Assembly (NCBI GenBank): GCA_038207585.1
Contig: JBBQZP010000016.1
Span: forward strand, 1 to 64,000
Length of the DNA: 64,000 bases
Reading direction: 5' to 3'
Origin: JBBQZP01 sp038207585
Lineage (GTDB): Bacteria; Pseudomonadota; Alphaproteobacteria; Rhodobacterales; Rhodobacteraceae
Made by a program: the position numbers and the translations under genes. Shown one piece after another: positions 44,338 through 53,262 of this stretch (its first letter is position 1; each line of letters begins with the position of its first letter). The notes below the pieces were generated by a model, which saw only the letters and a list, made by a program, of their open reading frames with translations, was not told where the DNA came from and made no database searches.

Positions 44338-45726
44338 ATGGGGAACGGAATGCCTCCGTTTGACCGCCGCGGGGCAGGATTGCCCCGCTTGATGCGCTTT
44401 CGCGCGAAACTCCGCCACGCAGCCTTTCAGACCCATCCGGCGCGGTTTCTGGCTTTCGGATATCTGACCTACATGCTGGTGGGCTGGCTTTTGCTGATGC
44501 TGCCCGTAATGCAGACCGTCCCGGTGGGGGCGCTGGACGCCCTGTTCATCGCGGTGTCGGCGGTATCGACAACCGGGCTTGTCACCATCGACCCCGGCAC
44601 CTCGTTTTCGCTGGCCGGGCAGGGGGTGATCGCGCTTTTGATCCTTGCAGGCGGGCTTGGCTACATGACCATCGGATCGTTTGCGGTTCTGATGCTGCGC
44701 CACCGGCTGTCGGGTTATCATCAGCGCGGCACGCGGCTGGCATTCAACCTTCCCGATGGCCTGAACGTGCCGCAGTTTCTGCGCGCAGTAGTCGTCTTTT
44801 CGTTGACGATCCAGTGTCTGGGGGCGGTGCTTCTTTACCCGCTCTTTCGCGCCGAAGGCGTCGCAAACCCGGCGTGGCAGGCGGTGTTCCATGCGGTATC
44901 GGCGTTCTGCACGGCGGGGTTCAGCCTTTTTCCCACCAGCATGGAGGCGTTTGTCGGCAATCCCGGCATCAACATCGTGATCGGCGCATTGTCCATCCTC
45001 GGCGCGCTGGGCTTTATCGTGGTGGTCGATCTGTGGCAGCGGATACGGGGCGAAGGGCGCGCGCTTGCGTTTTCGTCAACCGTGATCCTGCGCATGACAC
45101 TGCTGCTGGTCGCTGCGGGCACGCTGTTCCTGCGCTTTGGCGAACCGGCAATCGCAGCACTTCCCGCGTCAGATCGGTGGTGGGCCGCGTTCTTTCAGGC
45201 AATGACGGCCTCGACCACGGTGGGGTTCGATACGGTTCCCATCGGCGGAATTGGCGGGGCGGCGGCCCTTGTTCTGATAGTGCTGATGCTGATTGGCGCG
45301 TCGCCTGCGGGCACCGGGGGCGGGCTCAAGACCACCTCGGTTGCAACCGTGCTTGCCGTCATGGTGTCGGCAGTGCGCGGGCGTCGGGATGTCGTTCTGT
45401 TCGGCCACCGCCTGCACGAAGACCGGATTCGTCTGGCCGTGGCAGGGTTGAGCTATTATCTGCTGCTGATCCTTGTGTCTGGCTTCGCGCTTTTGCTGTT
45501 GGAACCCGGCACGCAGTTCGAACAGGTTTTGTTCGAGGCGATCTCGGCGCTTTCGACCGTGGGCCTTAGCATGGGCATTACCGCAGGGCTTAGTGATGCG
45601 GGAAAGATCGTGCTGATCCTTCTTATGTATGCCGGGCGCGTGGGGATCCTGACCTTTGCCATTGCTTTCGCATTGCGGGGCGCGGCTGACGACGAAAACC
45701 CGCAAGAGGCTGATCTGGTCTTGTGA
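44338..45726 (+). CDS. trkH: TrkH-family potassium uptake protein
   Basis: Integral membrane K+ transporter subunit, 462 residues, with four M1-P-M2 repeats. Selectivity-filter segments are visible as VSAVSTTGLVTI, SAFCTAGFSLF, TASTTVGFDTV and SALSTVGLSMG, each with the conserved Gly. AGRVGILTFAIAFAL is the usual C-terminal block. It needs a TrkA/KtrA regulatory subunit, which is not in the window. The size and early filter suggest the KtrB-like branch of TrkH. Confidence 0.93.
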   Translation: MGNGMPPFDRRGAGLPRLMRFRAKLRHAAFQTHPARFLAFGYLTYMLVGWLLLMLPVMQTVPVGALDALFIAVSAVSTTGLVTIDPGTSFSLAGQGVIALLILAGGLGYMTIGSFAVLMLRHRLSGYHQRGTRLAFNLPDGLNVPQFLRAVVVFSLTIQCLGAVLLYPLFRAEGVANPAWQAVFHAVSAFCTAGFSLFPTSMEAFVGNPGINIVIGALSILGALGFIVVVDLWQRIRGEGRALAFSSTVILRMTLLLVAAGTLFLRFGEPAIAALPASDRWWAAFFQAMTASTTVGFDTVPIGGIGGAAALVLIVLMLIGASPAGTGGGLKTTSVATVLAVMVSAVRGRRDVVLFGHRLHEDRIRLAVAGLSYYLLLILVSGFALLLLEPGTQFEQVLFEAISALSTVGLSMGITAGLSDAGKIVLILLMYAGRVGILTFAIAFALRGAADDENPQEADLVL

Positions 45727-45822
45727 CGAATGCGGTCGCGCAGGCGTGATCGGCTGATACAGACTATTGGGAATCTACGCCGCGTGCCCCACATTAAGGG
45801 CAGCAAACAATGGGAGCATCCT

Positions 45823-46269
45823 ATGCCCGGTTACACAAAATCTGCCGACGCCATCGCCAGACTGACACCCGAAGAATTCCGCGTGACCCAACGCAGTGGC
45901 ACCGAACGCCCCGGCACGGGCATGTATCTGCACAACAAAAAGCCCGGCATCTATGTCGACATCGTCTCGGGCGAGCCGTTGTTCGCATCGGCCGACAAGT
46001 TCGATTCGCACTGCGGCTGGCCCAGTTTCACCAAACCGATCGAGCCTGCGAACGTCGCCGAACTGCGCGACGCGACGCTGGGGATGGTCCGCGTCGAGGT
46101 GCGATCCAAACATGGCGACAGCCATCTGGGCCATGTTTTCCCCGACGGCCCGCGCGACCGGGGGGGGCTTCGGTATTGCATAAACTCGGCCTCGCTGCGA
46201 TTTGTTCACAAGGATGATATGGAGGCCGAAGGCTACGGCGCCTATCTCGATCAGGTAGAGGAGATCTGA
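45823..46269 (+). CDS. msrB: Peptide-methionine (R)-S-oxide reductase MsrB
   Basis: Repairs the R form of methionine sulfoxide. The 148 residues include FDSHCGWPSFTKPI and GHVFPDGPRDRGGLRYCINS, in which Cys119 is the nucleophile; Cys64 is the likely resolving Cys. The zinc CxxC motifs of many MsrBs are absent (PGIYVDIVSGEPLF in place of two Cys), so it is the zinc-less type. The start has GGGAG 6 bases upstream. msrA begins 1 bp after its stop. Confidence 0.95.
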   Translation: MPGYTKSADAIARLTPEEFRVTQRSGTERPGTGMYLHNKKPGIYVDIVSGEPLFASADKFDSHCGWPSFTKPIEPANVAELRDATLGMVRVEVRSKHGDSHLGHVFPDGPRDRGGLRYCINSASLRFVHKDDMEAEGYGAYLDQVEEI

Positions 46270-46270
46270 A

Positions 46271-46777
46271 ATGCAGGAACGGGCAATTCTGGCGGGCGGT
46301 TGTTTCTGGGGTGTGCAGGATCTGATCCGCAAGCGCCCCGGCGTGATCGCCACCCGCGTCGGCTATACTGGCGGCGATGTGCGCCACGCGACCTACCGCA
46401 ACCACGGCACCCACGCCGAGGGGATCGAGATCACCTTTGATCCGGCGGTGATCAGCTACCGCGAACTTCTGGAGTTTTTCTTCCAGATCCACGATCCCAG
46501 CACGAAAGACCGGCAAGGCAATGACCGCGGCCTGTCCTACCGCTCGGCCATCTATTATCTGGATGATGCGCAAAAGGCGACTGCACTGGATACGATTGCC
46601 GATGTCGATGCCTCGCGTATCTGGCCCGGCAAGGTCGTGACCGAGGTCGAACCCGCAGGTGATTTCTGGGAGGCCGAGCCCGAGCATCAGGATTATCTGG
46701 AGCGTATTCCCAACGGCTACACCTGCCATTTCATCCGTCCCGACTGGAAACTGCCGCGCCGCGCCGCCGCTGAATGA
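46271..46777 (+). CDS. msrA: Peptide-methionine (S)-S-oxide reductase MsrA
   Basis: Repairs the S form of methionine sulfoxide. The 168 residues start MQERAILAGGCFWGVQDLIR with the catalytic Cys11 in GGCFWG. GYTGGDVRHATYRNHGTHAE and EFFFQIHDPSTKDRQGND are standard blocks. It is one base after msrB and 13 bp before selO, in an oxidative-repair operon. Confidence 0.95.
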   Translation: MQERAILAGGCFWGVQDLIRKRPGVIATRVGYTGGDVRHATYRNHGTHAEGIEITFDPAVISYRELLEFFFQIHDPSTKDRQGNDRGLSYRSAIYYLDDAQKATALDTIADVDASRIWPGKVVTEVEPAGDFWEAEPEHQDYLERIPNGYTCHFIRPDWKLPRRAAAE

Positions 46778-46790
46778 CGGGCGCTGAATA

Positions 46791-48212
46791 ATGGGCTTTG
46801 CGTTCGACAATACCTATGCCCGTGACCTGCCGGGATTTTCCCTGCCGGTCACGGGCGACCCGGCCCCCGCCCCACGGCTGATCCGCCTGAACCGTCCGCT
46901 TGCCGATGAGTTGAGGCTGACGCTCGACGAAAACGCCGCCGCCATTTTCGCCGGTGCGCAGATGCCCGAAGGGGCTGCATCCTTGGCGATGGCCTATGCC
47001 GGCCACCAGTTCGGTGGCTTTTCCCCGCAGCTTGGCGACGGGCGCGCGCTGTTGCTGGGCGAGGTGATCGACCGTCAGGGGCAGCGACGCGACATCCACC
47101 TCAAAGGCTCCGGCCGCACGCCGTTTTCGCGCGGCGGTGATGGCAAGGCGGTGCTGGGGCCGGTGCTTCGCGAATACATTATCGGCGAGGCGATGCACGC
47201 CCTTGGCATCCCCACCACCCGTGCCCTTGCCGCCGTGACCACCGGCGCGCAGGTGCTGCGCGAGACGGGCCTGCAACCCGGCGCGGTTCTGACCCGCGTG
47301 GCCGCCAGCCACCTGCGTGTCGGCACGTTCCAGTTTTTTGCAGCGCGCGGCGAGGTCGACAAGCTGCAGATCCTGACCGCCTATGCCCTGAACCGCCACT
47401 ACCCCGATCTTGCCCGTGCTGAAAATCCCGCCCTCGCCCTGCTGCGCGCTGTGGGGCAGCGTCAGGCCGACCTCATCGCCCGCTGGATGGCGGTGGGTTT
47501 CGTGCACGGCGTGATGAACACCGACAACATGACAATCTCCGGCGAAACCATCGACTACGGCCCCTGCGCCTTTCTGGATACCTACGATCCACGCACCGTG
47601 TTCAGTTCCATCGACCAACAGGGCCGCTACGCCTATGCCAATCAGCCTGGCATCGCGCGCTGGAACCTTGCCCGTCTGGCCGAGGCGCTGCTGCCCCTGA
47701 TCGACGCAGATGAGGCCCGCGCGATTGATCTCGCCACGGTCGAGATTGACGCCTTCACCGGCTGTTATCATACCGCATGGCTGGCGCATATGGGCGAAAA
47801 GCTGGGCCTGCCGGGGGCGGCAGATGCAGCGCTCGTCGATGCACTTTTGGCCGCGATGGAAGGGCAGGGCGTCGATTTCACAAGGTTCTTCCGGCTTCTT
47901 GCGCTTGCGTCATCCAATCCCGCCCCAGTGCGCGCGTTGTTCGCCGACCCCGCCGCCTTCGACGACTGGTTGCCCGGTTGGCTTGCCCTGGCCCCCGACG
48001 CCGAGGTGATGAACCGCGCGAACCCGGTCTACATTCCGCGCAACCATATGGTCGAAGCGGCGCTTACGGCAGCAACGGCAGGCGATCTTGGCCCGTTCGA
48101 AACCCTGCTTGACGTGGTTTCGCAGCCCTTTAACCCGCAACCCAGCCGCGATGCCTATGCCCTTGGCGCACCGTCTGGCTTTGGCCCGTATCGTACCTTC
48201 TGCGGCACCTGA
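46791..48212 (+). CDS. selO: Protein adenylyltransferase SelO (YdiU family)
   Basis: A pseudokinase-fold enzyme that transfers AMP from ATP to Ser/Thr/Tyr of proteins, active under oxidative stress. The 473 residues show LAMAYAGHQFGGFSPQLGDG, LHLKGSGRTPFSR-type text (IHLKGSGRTPFSRGGDG) and VGFVHGVMNTDNMTISGETI, in which the inverted active-site Asp and Asn bind metal. The tail ends YRTFCGT with a Cys near the terminus, corresponding to the redox-regulated Cys/Sec position. It follows msrA closely, consistent with a shared redox role. Confidence 0.94.
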   Translation: MGFAFDNTYARDLPGFSLPVTGDPAPAPRLIRLNRPLADELRLTLDENAAAIFAGAQMPEGAASLAMAYAGHQFGGFSPQLGDGRALLLGEVIDRQGQRRDIHLKGSGRTPFSRGGDGKAVLGPVLREYIIGEAMHALGIPTTRALAAVTTGAQVLRETGLQPGAVLTRVAASHLRVGTFQFFAARGEVDKLQILTAYALNRHYPDLARAENPALALLRAVGQRQADLIARWMAVGFVHGVMNTDNMTISGETIDYGPCAFLDTYDPRTVFSSIDQQGRYAYANQPGIARWNLARLAEALLPLIDADEARAIDLATVEIDAFTGCYHTAWLAHMGEKLGLPGAADAALVDALLAAMEGQGVDFTRFFRLLALASSNPAPVRALFADPAAFDDWLPGWLALAPDAEVMNRANPVYIPRNHMVEAALTAATAGDLGPFETLLDVVSQPFNPQPSRDAYALGAPSGFGPYRTFCGT

Positions 48213-48245
48213 GAGGCGAAAAATCTTTCCTGAAGGGAAGAATAT

Positions 48246-48274
48246 TTGACAGACAATAGCAACTCTCGTTAGCC
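48246..48274 (+). promoter_or_regulatory. Possible tmm promoter
   Basis: TTGACA at 48246-48251 is a perfect -35 hexamer, 80 bp upstream of the tmm start. The hexamer 17 bp further on, TTAGCC, is a poor -10. A short hairpin (TCTTTCC/GGGAAGA) just before it at about 48224-48241 may end the selO transcript. Confidence 0.4.
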
Positions 48275-48325
48275 TTGCCCCAAAGGTGGGCGGCGAATCC
48301 GCCTGAACCGAACGGGGAGCATTCA

Positions 48326-49669
48326 ATGACAAAACGCGTGGCGATCATCGGGGCAGGGCCATCGGGTCTGGCGCAACTGCGGGCCTTTCAATCGGCAAAG
48401 GCCAAGGGTGCCGACATCCCCGAAATCGTCTGTTTTGAAAAGCAGGACAATTGGGGGGGGCTGTGGAACTATTCCTGGCGCACCGGCCTTGATCAGTATG
48501 GCGAGCCTGTCCACTGCTCCATGTATCGCTACCTGTGGTCGAATGGCCCCAAGGAAGGCCTTGAATTCGCTGATTACTCTTTCGAGGAACATTTCGGCAA
48601 ACAGATCGGCAGCTATCCGCCCCGCGCGGTGATGTTCGACTATATCGAGGGCCGGGTGAATAAGGCAGGCGTGCGCGACTGGATCCGCTTTTCAACCACC
48701 GCCCGGATGATCGAGTGGAATGAGGACGCCAAAAACTTCACCGTCACCGTGCATGACCTGAAAGCCGACCGGATGTATTCCGAGGTTTTCGACAATGTGA
48801 TCATAGCGTCCGGCCACTTTTCCACCCCCAATGTCCCCGAATTCCCCGGCTTTTCGAAATTCAGCGGCCGTATCCTGCACGCGCATGATTTCCGCGATGC
48901 TGTCGAGTTCAAGGACCGCGACCTTCTGCTGATCGGTACGTCCTATTCGGCCGAAGATATCGGTTCGCAATGCTGGAAATACGGCGCAAAAAGCATCACG
49001 GTTGCACACCGCACAGCACCAATGGGTCACGACTGGCCGTCAAACTGGCGCGAAGTGCCTATTGTCGAACGGGTCGACGAGACAACCGCCTATTTCAGCG
49101 ACGGCACGTCAAAGAAGATCGACGCGATCATCCTGTGTACCGGCTACAAGCACCATTTCCCCTACCTGCCTGACGATCTGCGCCTTAAAACCGCCAACCG
49201 GCTCGCCACGGACGACCTCTACAAAGGGGTCGCATACATTCATAACCCCGCGCTCTTCTACCTAGGCATGCAGGATCAGTGGTTCACCTTCAACATGTTC
49301 GACGCGCAAGCGTGGTGGGTGCGCGATGCGATCATGGGCCGCCTTTCCATTCCCGCCGACAAGGCGGTACTTGTGAAAGACGTCGAAACCCGCGTGGCGG
49401 GCGAAGATGCGGGGCAGGATGCGCATGACGCCGTCCATTATCAGGGCGATTATGTCAAGGAACTGATCGCCGAAACCGACTATCCGTCGTTCGACGTGGA
49501 TGGTGCCTGCGAAGCGTTCTTCGAATGGAAAGAGCACAAGAAGCAAGGCATCATGACCTTCCGCGATCATGCCTACAAGTCCATCATGACGGGAACGATG
49601 GCACCCCTGCACCACACTCCGTGGAAGGATGCGCTGGAAGACAGCATGGAAAGCTATCTGCGCAACTGA
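48326..49669 (+). CDS. tmm: Trimethylamine monooxygenase (flavin-containing)
   Basis: Oxidises trimethylamine to TMAO with NADPH and FAD. The 447 residues have the FAD motif IIGAGPSGLAQ, the flavin-monooxygenase fingerprint FSGRILHAHDF, the NADP motif LIGTSYSAEDIGSQ, and YRYLWSNGPKEGLEF, typical of bacterial Tmm. MTKRVAIIG starts with an ACGGGGAGC Shine-Dalgarno. Tmm-type sequences (465-residue class) differ from generic flavin monooxygenases in the DDNLWxNGPKE-like block seen here. tdm, the next pathway step, is 12.5 kb to the right. Confidence 0.95.
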   Translation: MTKRVAIIGAGPSGLAQLRAFQSAKAKGADIPEIVCFEKQDNWGGLWNYSWRTGLDQYGEPVHCSMYRYLWSNGPKEGLEFADYSFEEHFGKQIGSYPPRAVMFDYIEGRVNKAGVRDWIRFSTTARMIEWNEDAKNFTVTVHDLKADRMYSEVFDNVIIASGHFSTPNVPEFPGFSKFSGRILHAHDFRDAVEFKDRDLLLIGTSYSAEDIGSQCWKYGAKSITVAHRTAPMGHDWPSNWREVPIVERVDETTAYFSDGTSKKIDAIILCTGYKHHFPYLPDDLRLKTANRLATDDLYKGVAYIHNPALFYLGMQDQWFTFNMFDAQAWWVRDAIMGRLSIPADKAVLVKDVETRVAGEDAGQDAHDAVHYQGDYVKELIAETDYPSFDVDGACEAFFEWKEHKKQGIMTFRDHAYKSIMTGTMAPLHHTPWKDALEDSMESYLRN

Positions 49670-49684
49670 CCAACGCCTTCATGC

Positions 49685-49859
49685 TTTCATTTTGACCCAA
49701 ATATCCCCGCCGGAGGCTCGCTGCGCGCCTCCGGCGCTACGCTCGACCTGTACCCCAGCCGTTGCAACAGGCTCCAAAGCCGCGCGAGGGGGCTCGATGC
49801 CCCCGAGCGCGGCCCCCCGTGCTGAGGTCGGGTTTGAGTATTTTTGCAAAAATGAAGTC
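49685..49859. repeat. Composite palindromic intergenic element, copy 2
   Basis: A left arm at 49685-49706 (TTTCATTTTGACCCAAATAT...) is a degraded inverse of the 24-bp right arm at 49836-49859 (ATTTTTGCAAAAAT core). Between them lies a perfect 10-bp stem CGCCGGAGGC/GCCTCCGGCG at 49708-49717 and 49727-49736. A second hairpin with GGGGGC/GCCCCC also lies between them. It fills the gap between the convergent tmm and gmaS genes, where it could serve both as terminator. It is related to the element at 57446-57532. Confidence 0.7.
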
Positions 49860-49882
49860 GAATGCCTCGGTAATGCCTCGGT

Positions 49883-51190
49883 TCAGATATCCAGCGTATT
49901 GGCCGTTTCCCAGGCCGAGAAATGCGCCATGTAGTCGTTCCATTCGGTCAGTTTCAACTTCATGTAGGCGGCTGAAAATTCCTCGCCCATCGCGGCTTTC
50001 AGCACCTTGTCGCGGTCGTAGTCGCGCAGCGCGTCCAGAAGGTTGAGCGGCAGTTTCGGCGCCCCTTTGACCGTATGGCCCTGGGTGTACATGTCGATAT
50101 CATAGCGCCGCCCCGGATCAGCCTTGGTGCGGATGCCGTCCAGACCTGCGGCGATGATCACCGCTTGCAGGAGGTAGGGGTTGGCAGCCCCGTCGGGCAG
50201 GCGCAACTCGAACCGGCCCGGTCCGGGCACGCGCACCATGTGGGTGCGGTTGTTGCCGGTCCATGTGACCGTATTCGGGGCCCAGGTGGCGCCTGACACC
50301 GTGCGGGGGGCGTTGATGCGTTTATAGCTGTTCACTGTCGGGTTGGTGATCGCGGCAAGGGCCGAAGCGTGTTTCATGATGCCGCCAAGGAAATTCCGTC
50401 CACGGTCCGACAGGCCAAGTTCCTTGCTGTCATCGGCGAAGGCGTTCTTCTTGCCGTCCATATCCCAGACCGAGATATGCGCATGGCACCCCGATCCAGT
50501 CAGCCCCTTGAATGGCTTTGGCATGAAGGTTGCGCGCAGGCCGTGCTTTTCGGCCACCGATTTCATCATGAACTTGAAGAACGAATGTTTGTCGGCCGTG
50601 GCCAGCGCGTCGTCATATTTCCAGTTCATCTCGAACTGGCCGATCGCGTCTTCGTGGTCGTTCTGATACGCCTCCCATCCAAGGGCGAGCATGTGGTCGC
50701 AGACCTCGGCGATCACATCATAGCGGCGCATGACGGCCTGTTGGTCGTAGCAGGGTTTAACGGCGTTGTCGTAGGGGTCCGAGACCTGTGTGCCGTCCGG
50801 GGTCAGCAGAAAGAACTCGGGCTCGACCCCGGTTTTCACGCGCAGACCCAGGCTCGCCGCTTCGCCCACCAGTTTTTCCAGCACATTGCGCGGGGCCTGA
50901 TCGACCAGTTTGCCGTCCATCGTGGCGCGGGCGGCGACCCAGGCGACCTCGGGCTTCCACGGCAACTGGATCACCGATGAGGCATCGGGAATGGCCATCA
51001 GGTCGGGGTGGGCGGCGTTCAGATCAAGCCAGGTTGCAAAGCCTGCAAATCCAGCACCGTCCACCGACATTTCGGCTATCGCCTGGCTTGGCACCAGTTT
51101 CGCCCGCTGCGACCCGAAGAGGTCGGTGTAGGAGATCATGAAGTATTTGACGCCCTTGTCTTTGGCGAATTTGGCAAGGTCTTTGACCAT
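49883..51190 (-). CDS. gmaS: Gamma-glutamylmethylamide synthetase (glutamine-synthetase family)
   Basis: Ligates methylamine to glutamate with ATP. The 435 residues follow the glutamine-synthetase fold: GVEPEFFLL and HEDAIGQFEMNWKYDDALAT (metal ligands), PFKGLTGSGCHAHISVWD, NSYKRINAPRTVSGATWAPN and the catalytic-core RVPGPGRFELRLPDGAANPY. The early FGSQRAKLVPSQAIAE differs from GlnA and matches GmaS. It is last in the minus-strand mgsABC-gmaS unit and converges on tmm. Confidence 0.93.
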   Translation of the reverse strand: MVKDLAKFAKDKGVKYFMISYTDLFGSQRAKLVPSQAIAEMSVDGAGFAGFATWLDLNAAHPDLMAIPDASSVIQLPWKPEVAWVAARATMDGKLVDQAPRNVLEKLVGEAASLGLRVKTGVEPEFFLLTPDGTQVSDPYDNAVKPCYDQQAVMRRYDVIAEVCDHMLALGWEAYQNDHEDAIGQFEMNWKYDDALATADKHSFFKFMMKSVAEKHGLRATFMPKPFKGLTGSGCHAHISVWDMDGKKNAFADDSKELGLSDRGRNFLGGIMKHASALAAITNPTVNSYKRINAPRTVSGATWAPNTVTWTGNNRTHMVRVPGPGRFELRLPDGAANPYLLQAVIIAAGLDGIRTKADPGRRYDIDMYTQGHTVKGAPKLPLNLLDALRDYDRDKVLKAAMGEEFSAAYMKLKLTEWNDYMAHFSAWETANTLDI

Positions 51191-51239
51191 ATCGTTCCCC
51201 TGTCTTGTGACGACCCCTCTGCGGGGGCCGATCTTTCAG

Positions 51240-52565
51240 TCAATAGCGTGTTTTACCCGGAACCCAGTCGGTGCCCGCAATCGGCACGCCGGCCATTGCG
51301 GCAGACTCGACCGTCAGCGCGCACAGGTCTTCGGGTTCCAGATTGTGCAGGTGGTTCTTGCCGCAGGCGCGGGCGATCGTCTGCGCCTCCAGCGTCATGA
51401 CCTTGAGATAGTTTTTCAGCCGCCGCCCGCCCAGAATCGGATCAAACCGCCCGGAAAGTTCGGGGTCCTGCGTGGTGATGCCCGCCGGGTCGCGGCCTTC
51501 GTGCCAGTCGTCATAGGCCCCCGCCGTTGTGCCCAGCTTGTTATATTCGGCCTCCCACACCGGGTCATTGTCGCCAAGGGCGATCAATGCGGCGGTGCCG
51601 ATCGCCACGGCATCGGCACCAAGGGCCAAAGCTTTCGCCACATCGGCCCCGGTGCGAATACCGCCCGACACGATCAGTTGCACCTCGCGGTGCAGGCCAA
51701 GGTCCTGCAGTGCGCGCACGGCTTGCGGGATGCAGGCAAGGATCGGCATGCCGACGTTTTCGATGAACACATCCTGCGTCGCCGCCGTGCCGCCCTGCAT
51801 CCCGTCCAGCACGACCACATCCGCACCGGCCTTTACCGCAAGGGCTGTGTCATAATAGGGCCGCGCGCCGCCGATCTTGATGTAGATCGGTTTTTCCCAA
51901 TTGGTGATCTCGCGAATTTCCAGGATCTTGATCTCCAGATCATCGGGGCCGGTCCAGTCGGGGTGGCGGCAAGCAGAGCGTTGATCGATCCCCTTGGGCA
52001 GGTTGCGCATGGCAGCCACGCGGTCGCTGATTTTCTGGCCCAAAAGCATGCCGCCGCCGCCGGGTTTGGCACCTTGGCCGACCACGATTTCAATCGCATC
52101 GGCGCGGCGCAGATCGTCGGGGTTCATGCCGTAGCGGCTGGGAAGGTATTGATAGACAAGCGTTTTGGAATGGCCACGTTCTTCCTCGGTCATGCCGCCG
52201 TCGCCGGTGGTGGTGGACGTGCCAGCGGCCGATGCGCCGCGCCCCAAAGCCTCTTTCGCGGGGCCGGACAGTGCGCCAAACGACATGCCCGCGATGGTCA
52301 CGGGGATATCAAGGTGAATGGGTTTGGAGGCAAAGCGCGTGCCAAGCCAGAGATCGGTTGCGCATTTCTCGCGGTAGCCTTCCAGCGGATAGCGGCTGAT
52401 CGAGGCCCCGAGGAACAGCAGGTCGTCGAAATGCGGCAGGCGGCGTTTGGAGCCTCCGCCGCGAATGTCATAGATGCCGGTGGCCGCCGCGCGGCGGATT
52501 TCGGCGTTCACGTCGTTGGAAAAGGTCCAGCTTTGCTTGGGCGGCGTGTGGGGGAAATCTGTCAT
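51240..52565 (-). CDS. mgsC: N-methylglutamate synthase subunit C (glutamate synthase-like FMN domain)
   Basis: A 441-residue FMN-binding subunit homologous to the synthase domain of glutamate synthase. It converts gamma-glutamylmethylamide plus 2-oxoglutarate, with the other subunits, to N-methylglutamate and glutamate. PVTIAGMSFGALSGPAKEAL and GVGQGAKPGGGGMLLGQKIS-like text (EIVVGQGAKPGGGGMLLGQK) and VVLDGMQGGTAATQDVFIEN are the FMN/2-oxoglutarate blocks. VSGGIRTGADVAKALALGAD binds FMN phosphate. The mgsB gene ends 8 bp upstream. gmaS follows. Confidence 0.92.
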   Translation of the reverse strand: MTDFPHTPPKQSWTFSNDVNAEIRRAAATGIYDIRGGGSKRRLPHFDDLLFLGASISRYPLEGYREKCATDLWLGTRFASKPIHLDIPVTIAGMSFGALSGPAKEALGRGASAAGTSTTTGDGGMTEEERGHSKTLVYQYLPSRYGMNPDDLRRADAIEIVVGQGAKPGGGGMLLGQKISDRVAAMRNLPKGIDQRSACRHPDWTGPDDLEIKILEIREITNWEKPIYIKIGGARPYYDTALAVKAGADVVVLDGMQGGTAATQDVFIENVGMPILACIPQAVRALQDLGLHREVQLIVSGGIRTGADVAKALALGADAVAIGTAALIALGDNDPVWEAEYNKLGTTAGAYDDWHEGRDPAGITTQDPELSGRFDPILGGRRLKNYLKVMTLEAQTIARACGKNHLHNLEPEDLCALTVESAAMAGVPIAGTDWVPGKTRY

Positions 52566-52572
52566 GGATGCC

Positions 52573-53262
52573 TCAGTAGGATGCCGCGTTGTCGACGTTG
52601 AAGGTATAAAGCGTGCGGGCCGAGCCGTAGCGCTTGAAGTCCGTAGGTTTGGCCAGATGATCGGCCTCGCCGCGCTTCAGAAGGTCGGCCAGAAGCGCCA
52701 GATGTTCGGGCCGCATCTCTTTTTCAATGCAATCGGCACCAAGGCTTTTAACCGACCCGCGCACGAAAAGCCGCGCCTCGTACAGGCTGTCGCCCAAGGC
52801 ATCGCCCGCATCGCCCAGCACAACCATCGTGCCTGATTGCGCCATAAAGGCCGACATATGGCCGATGTTGCCATGCACCACGATCTCGATCCCCTTCATC
52901 GAGATGCCGCAGCGGCTCGACGCATTGCCCTTGATCACCAAAAGCCCGCCATTGCCGGTGGCCCCGGCATACTGGCTGGCGTCGCCGTCGATGATCACCG
53001 ACCCCGACATCATGTTTTCGGCCACCCCCGGCCCAGCCGAGCCCTTGACGCGGATCGTTGCCTGCTTGTTCATGCCCGCGCAATAATACCCGGTCGAGCC
53101 GCGCACGGTGATATCCACCGGCGCATCCACGCCCACGGCAATGGCGTGGCTACCCTTGGGGTTTATCACCTCCCACGCGGTTTCGTTGGTCTGGCCCTTC
53201 AGCGCGTGAAGGGTCTTGTTCAGGGCGCGCAATCCCTGCGCTTCAAGGTCAAAGGTCTGCAT
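52573..53262 (-). CDS. mgsB: N-methylglutamate synthase subunit B (GXGXG domain)
   Basis: A 229-residue protein resembling the C-terminal GXGXG beta-helix domain of glutamate synthase, probably structural in the MgsABC complex. Gly-rich right-handed turns are visible: TVRGSTGYYCAGMNKQATIR, VKGSAGPGVAENMMSG, GATGNGGLLVIKGNASSRCG and VVHGNIGHMSAF. Its ATG shares one base with the mgsA stop (TGATG), implying coupling. Confidence 0.91.
   Translation of the reverse strand: MQTFDLEAQGLRALNKTLHALKGQTNETAWEVINPKGSHAIAVGVDAPVDITVRGSTGYYCAGMNKQATIRVKGSAGPGVAENMMSGSVIIDGDASQYAGATGNGGLLVIKGNASSRCGISMKGIEIVVHGNIGHMSAFMAQSGTMVVLGDAGDALGDSLYEARLFVRGSVKSLGADCIEKEMRPEHLALLADLLKRGEADHLAKPTDFKRYGSARTLYTFNVDNAASY

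Noticed and set aside
49687..49859. Insertion sequence remnant
   Set aside because: No transposase fragment or flanking target duplication could be seen; the element is too short and better described as a palindromic intergenic repeat.
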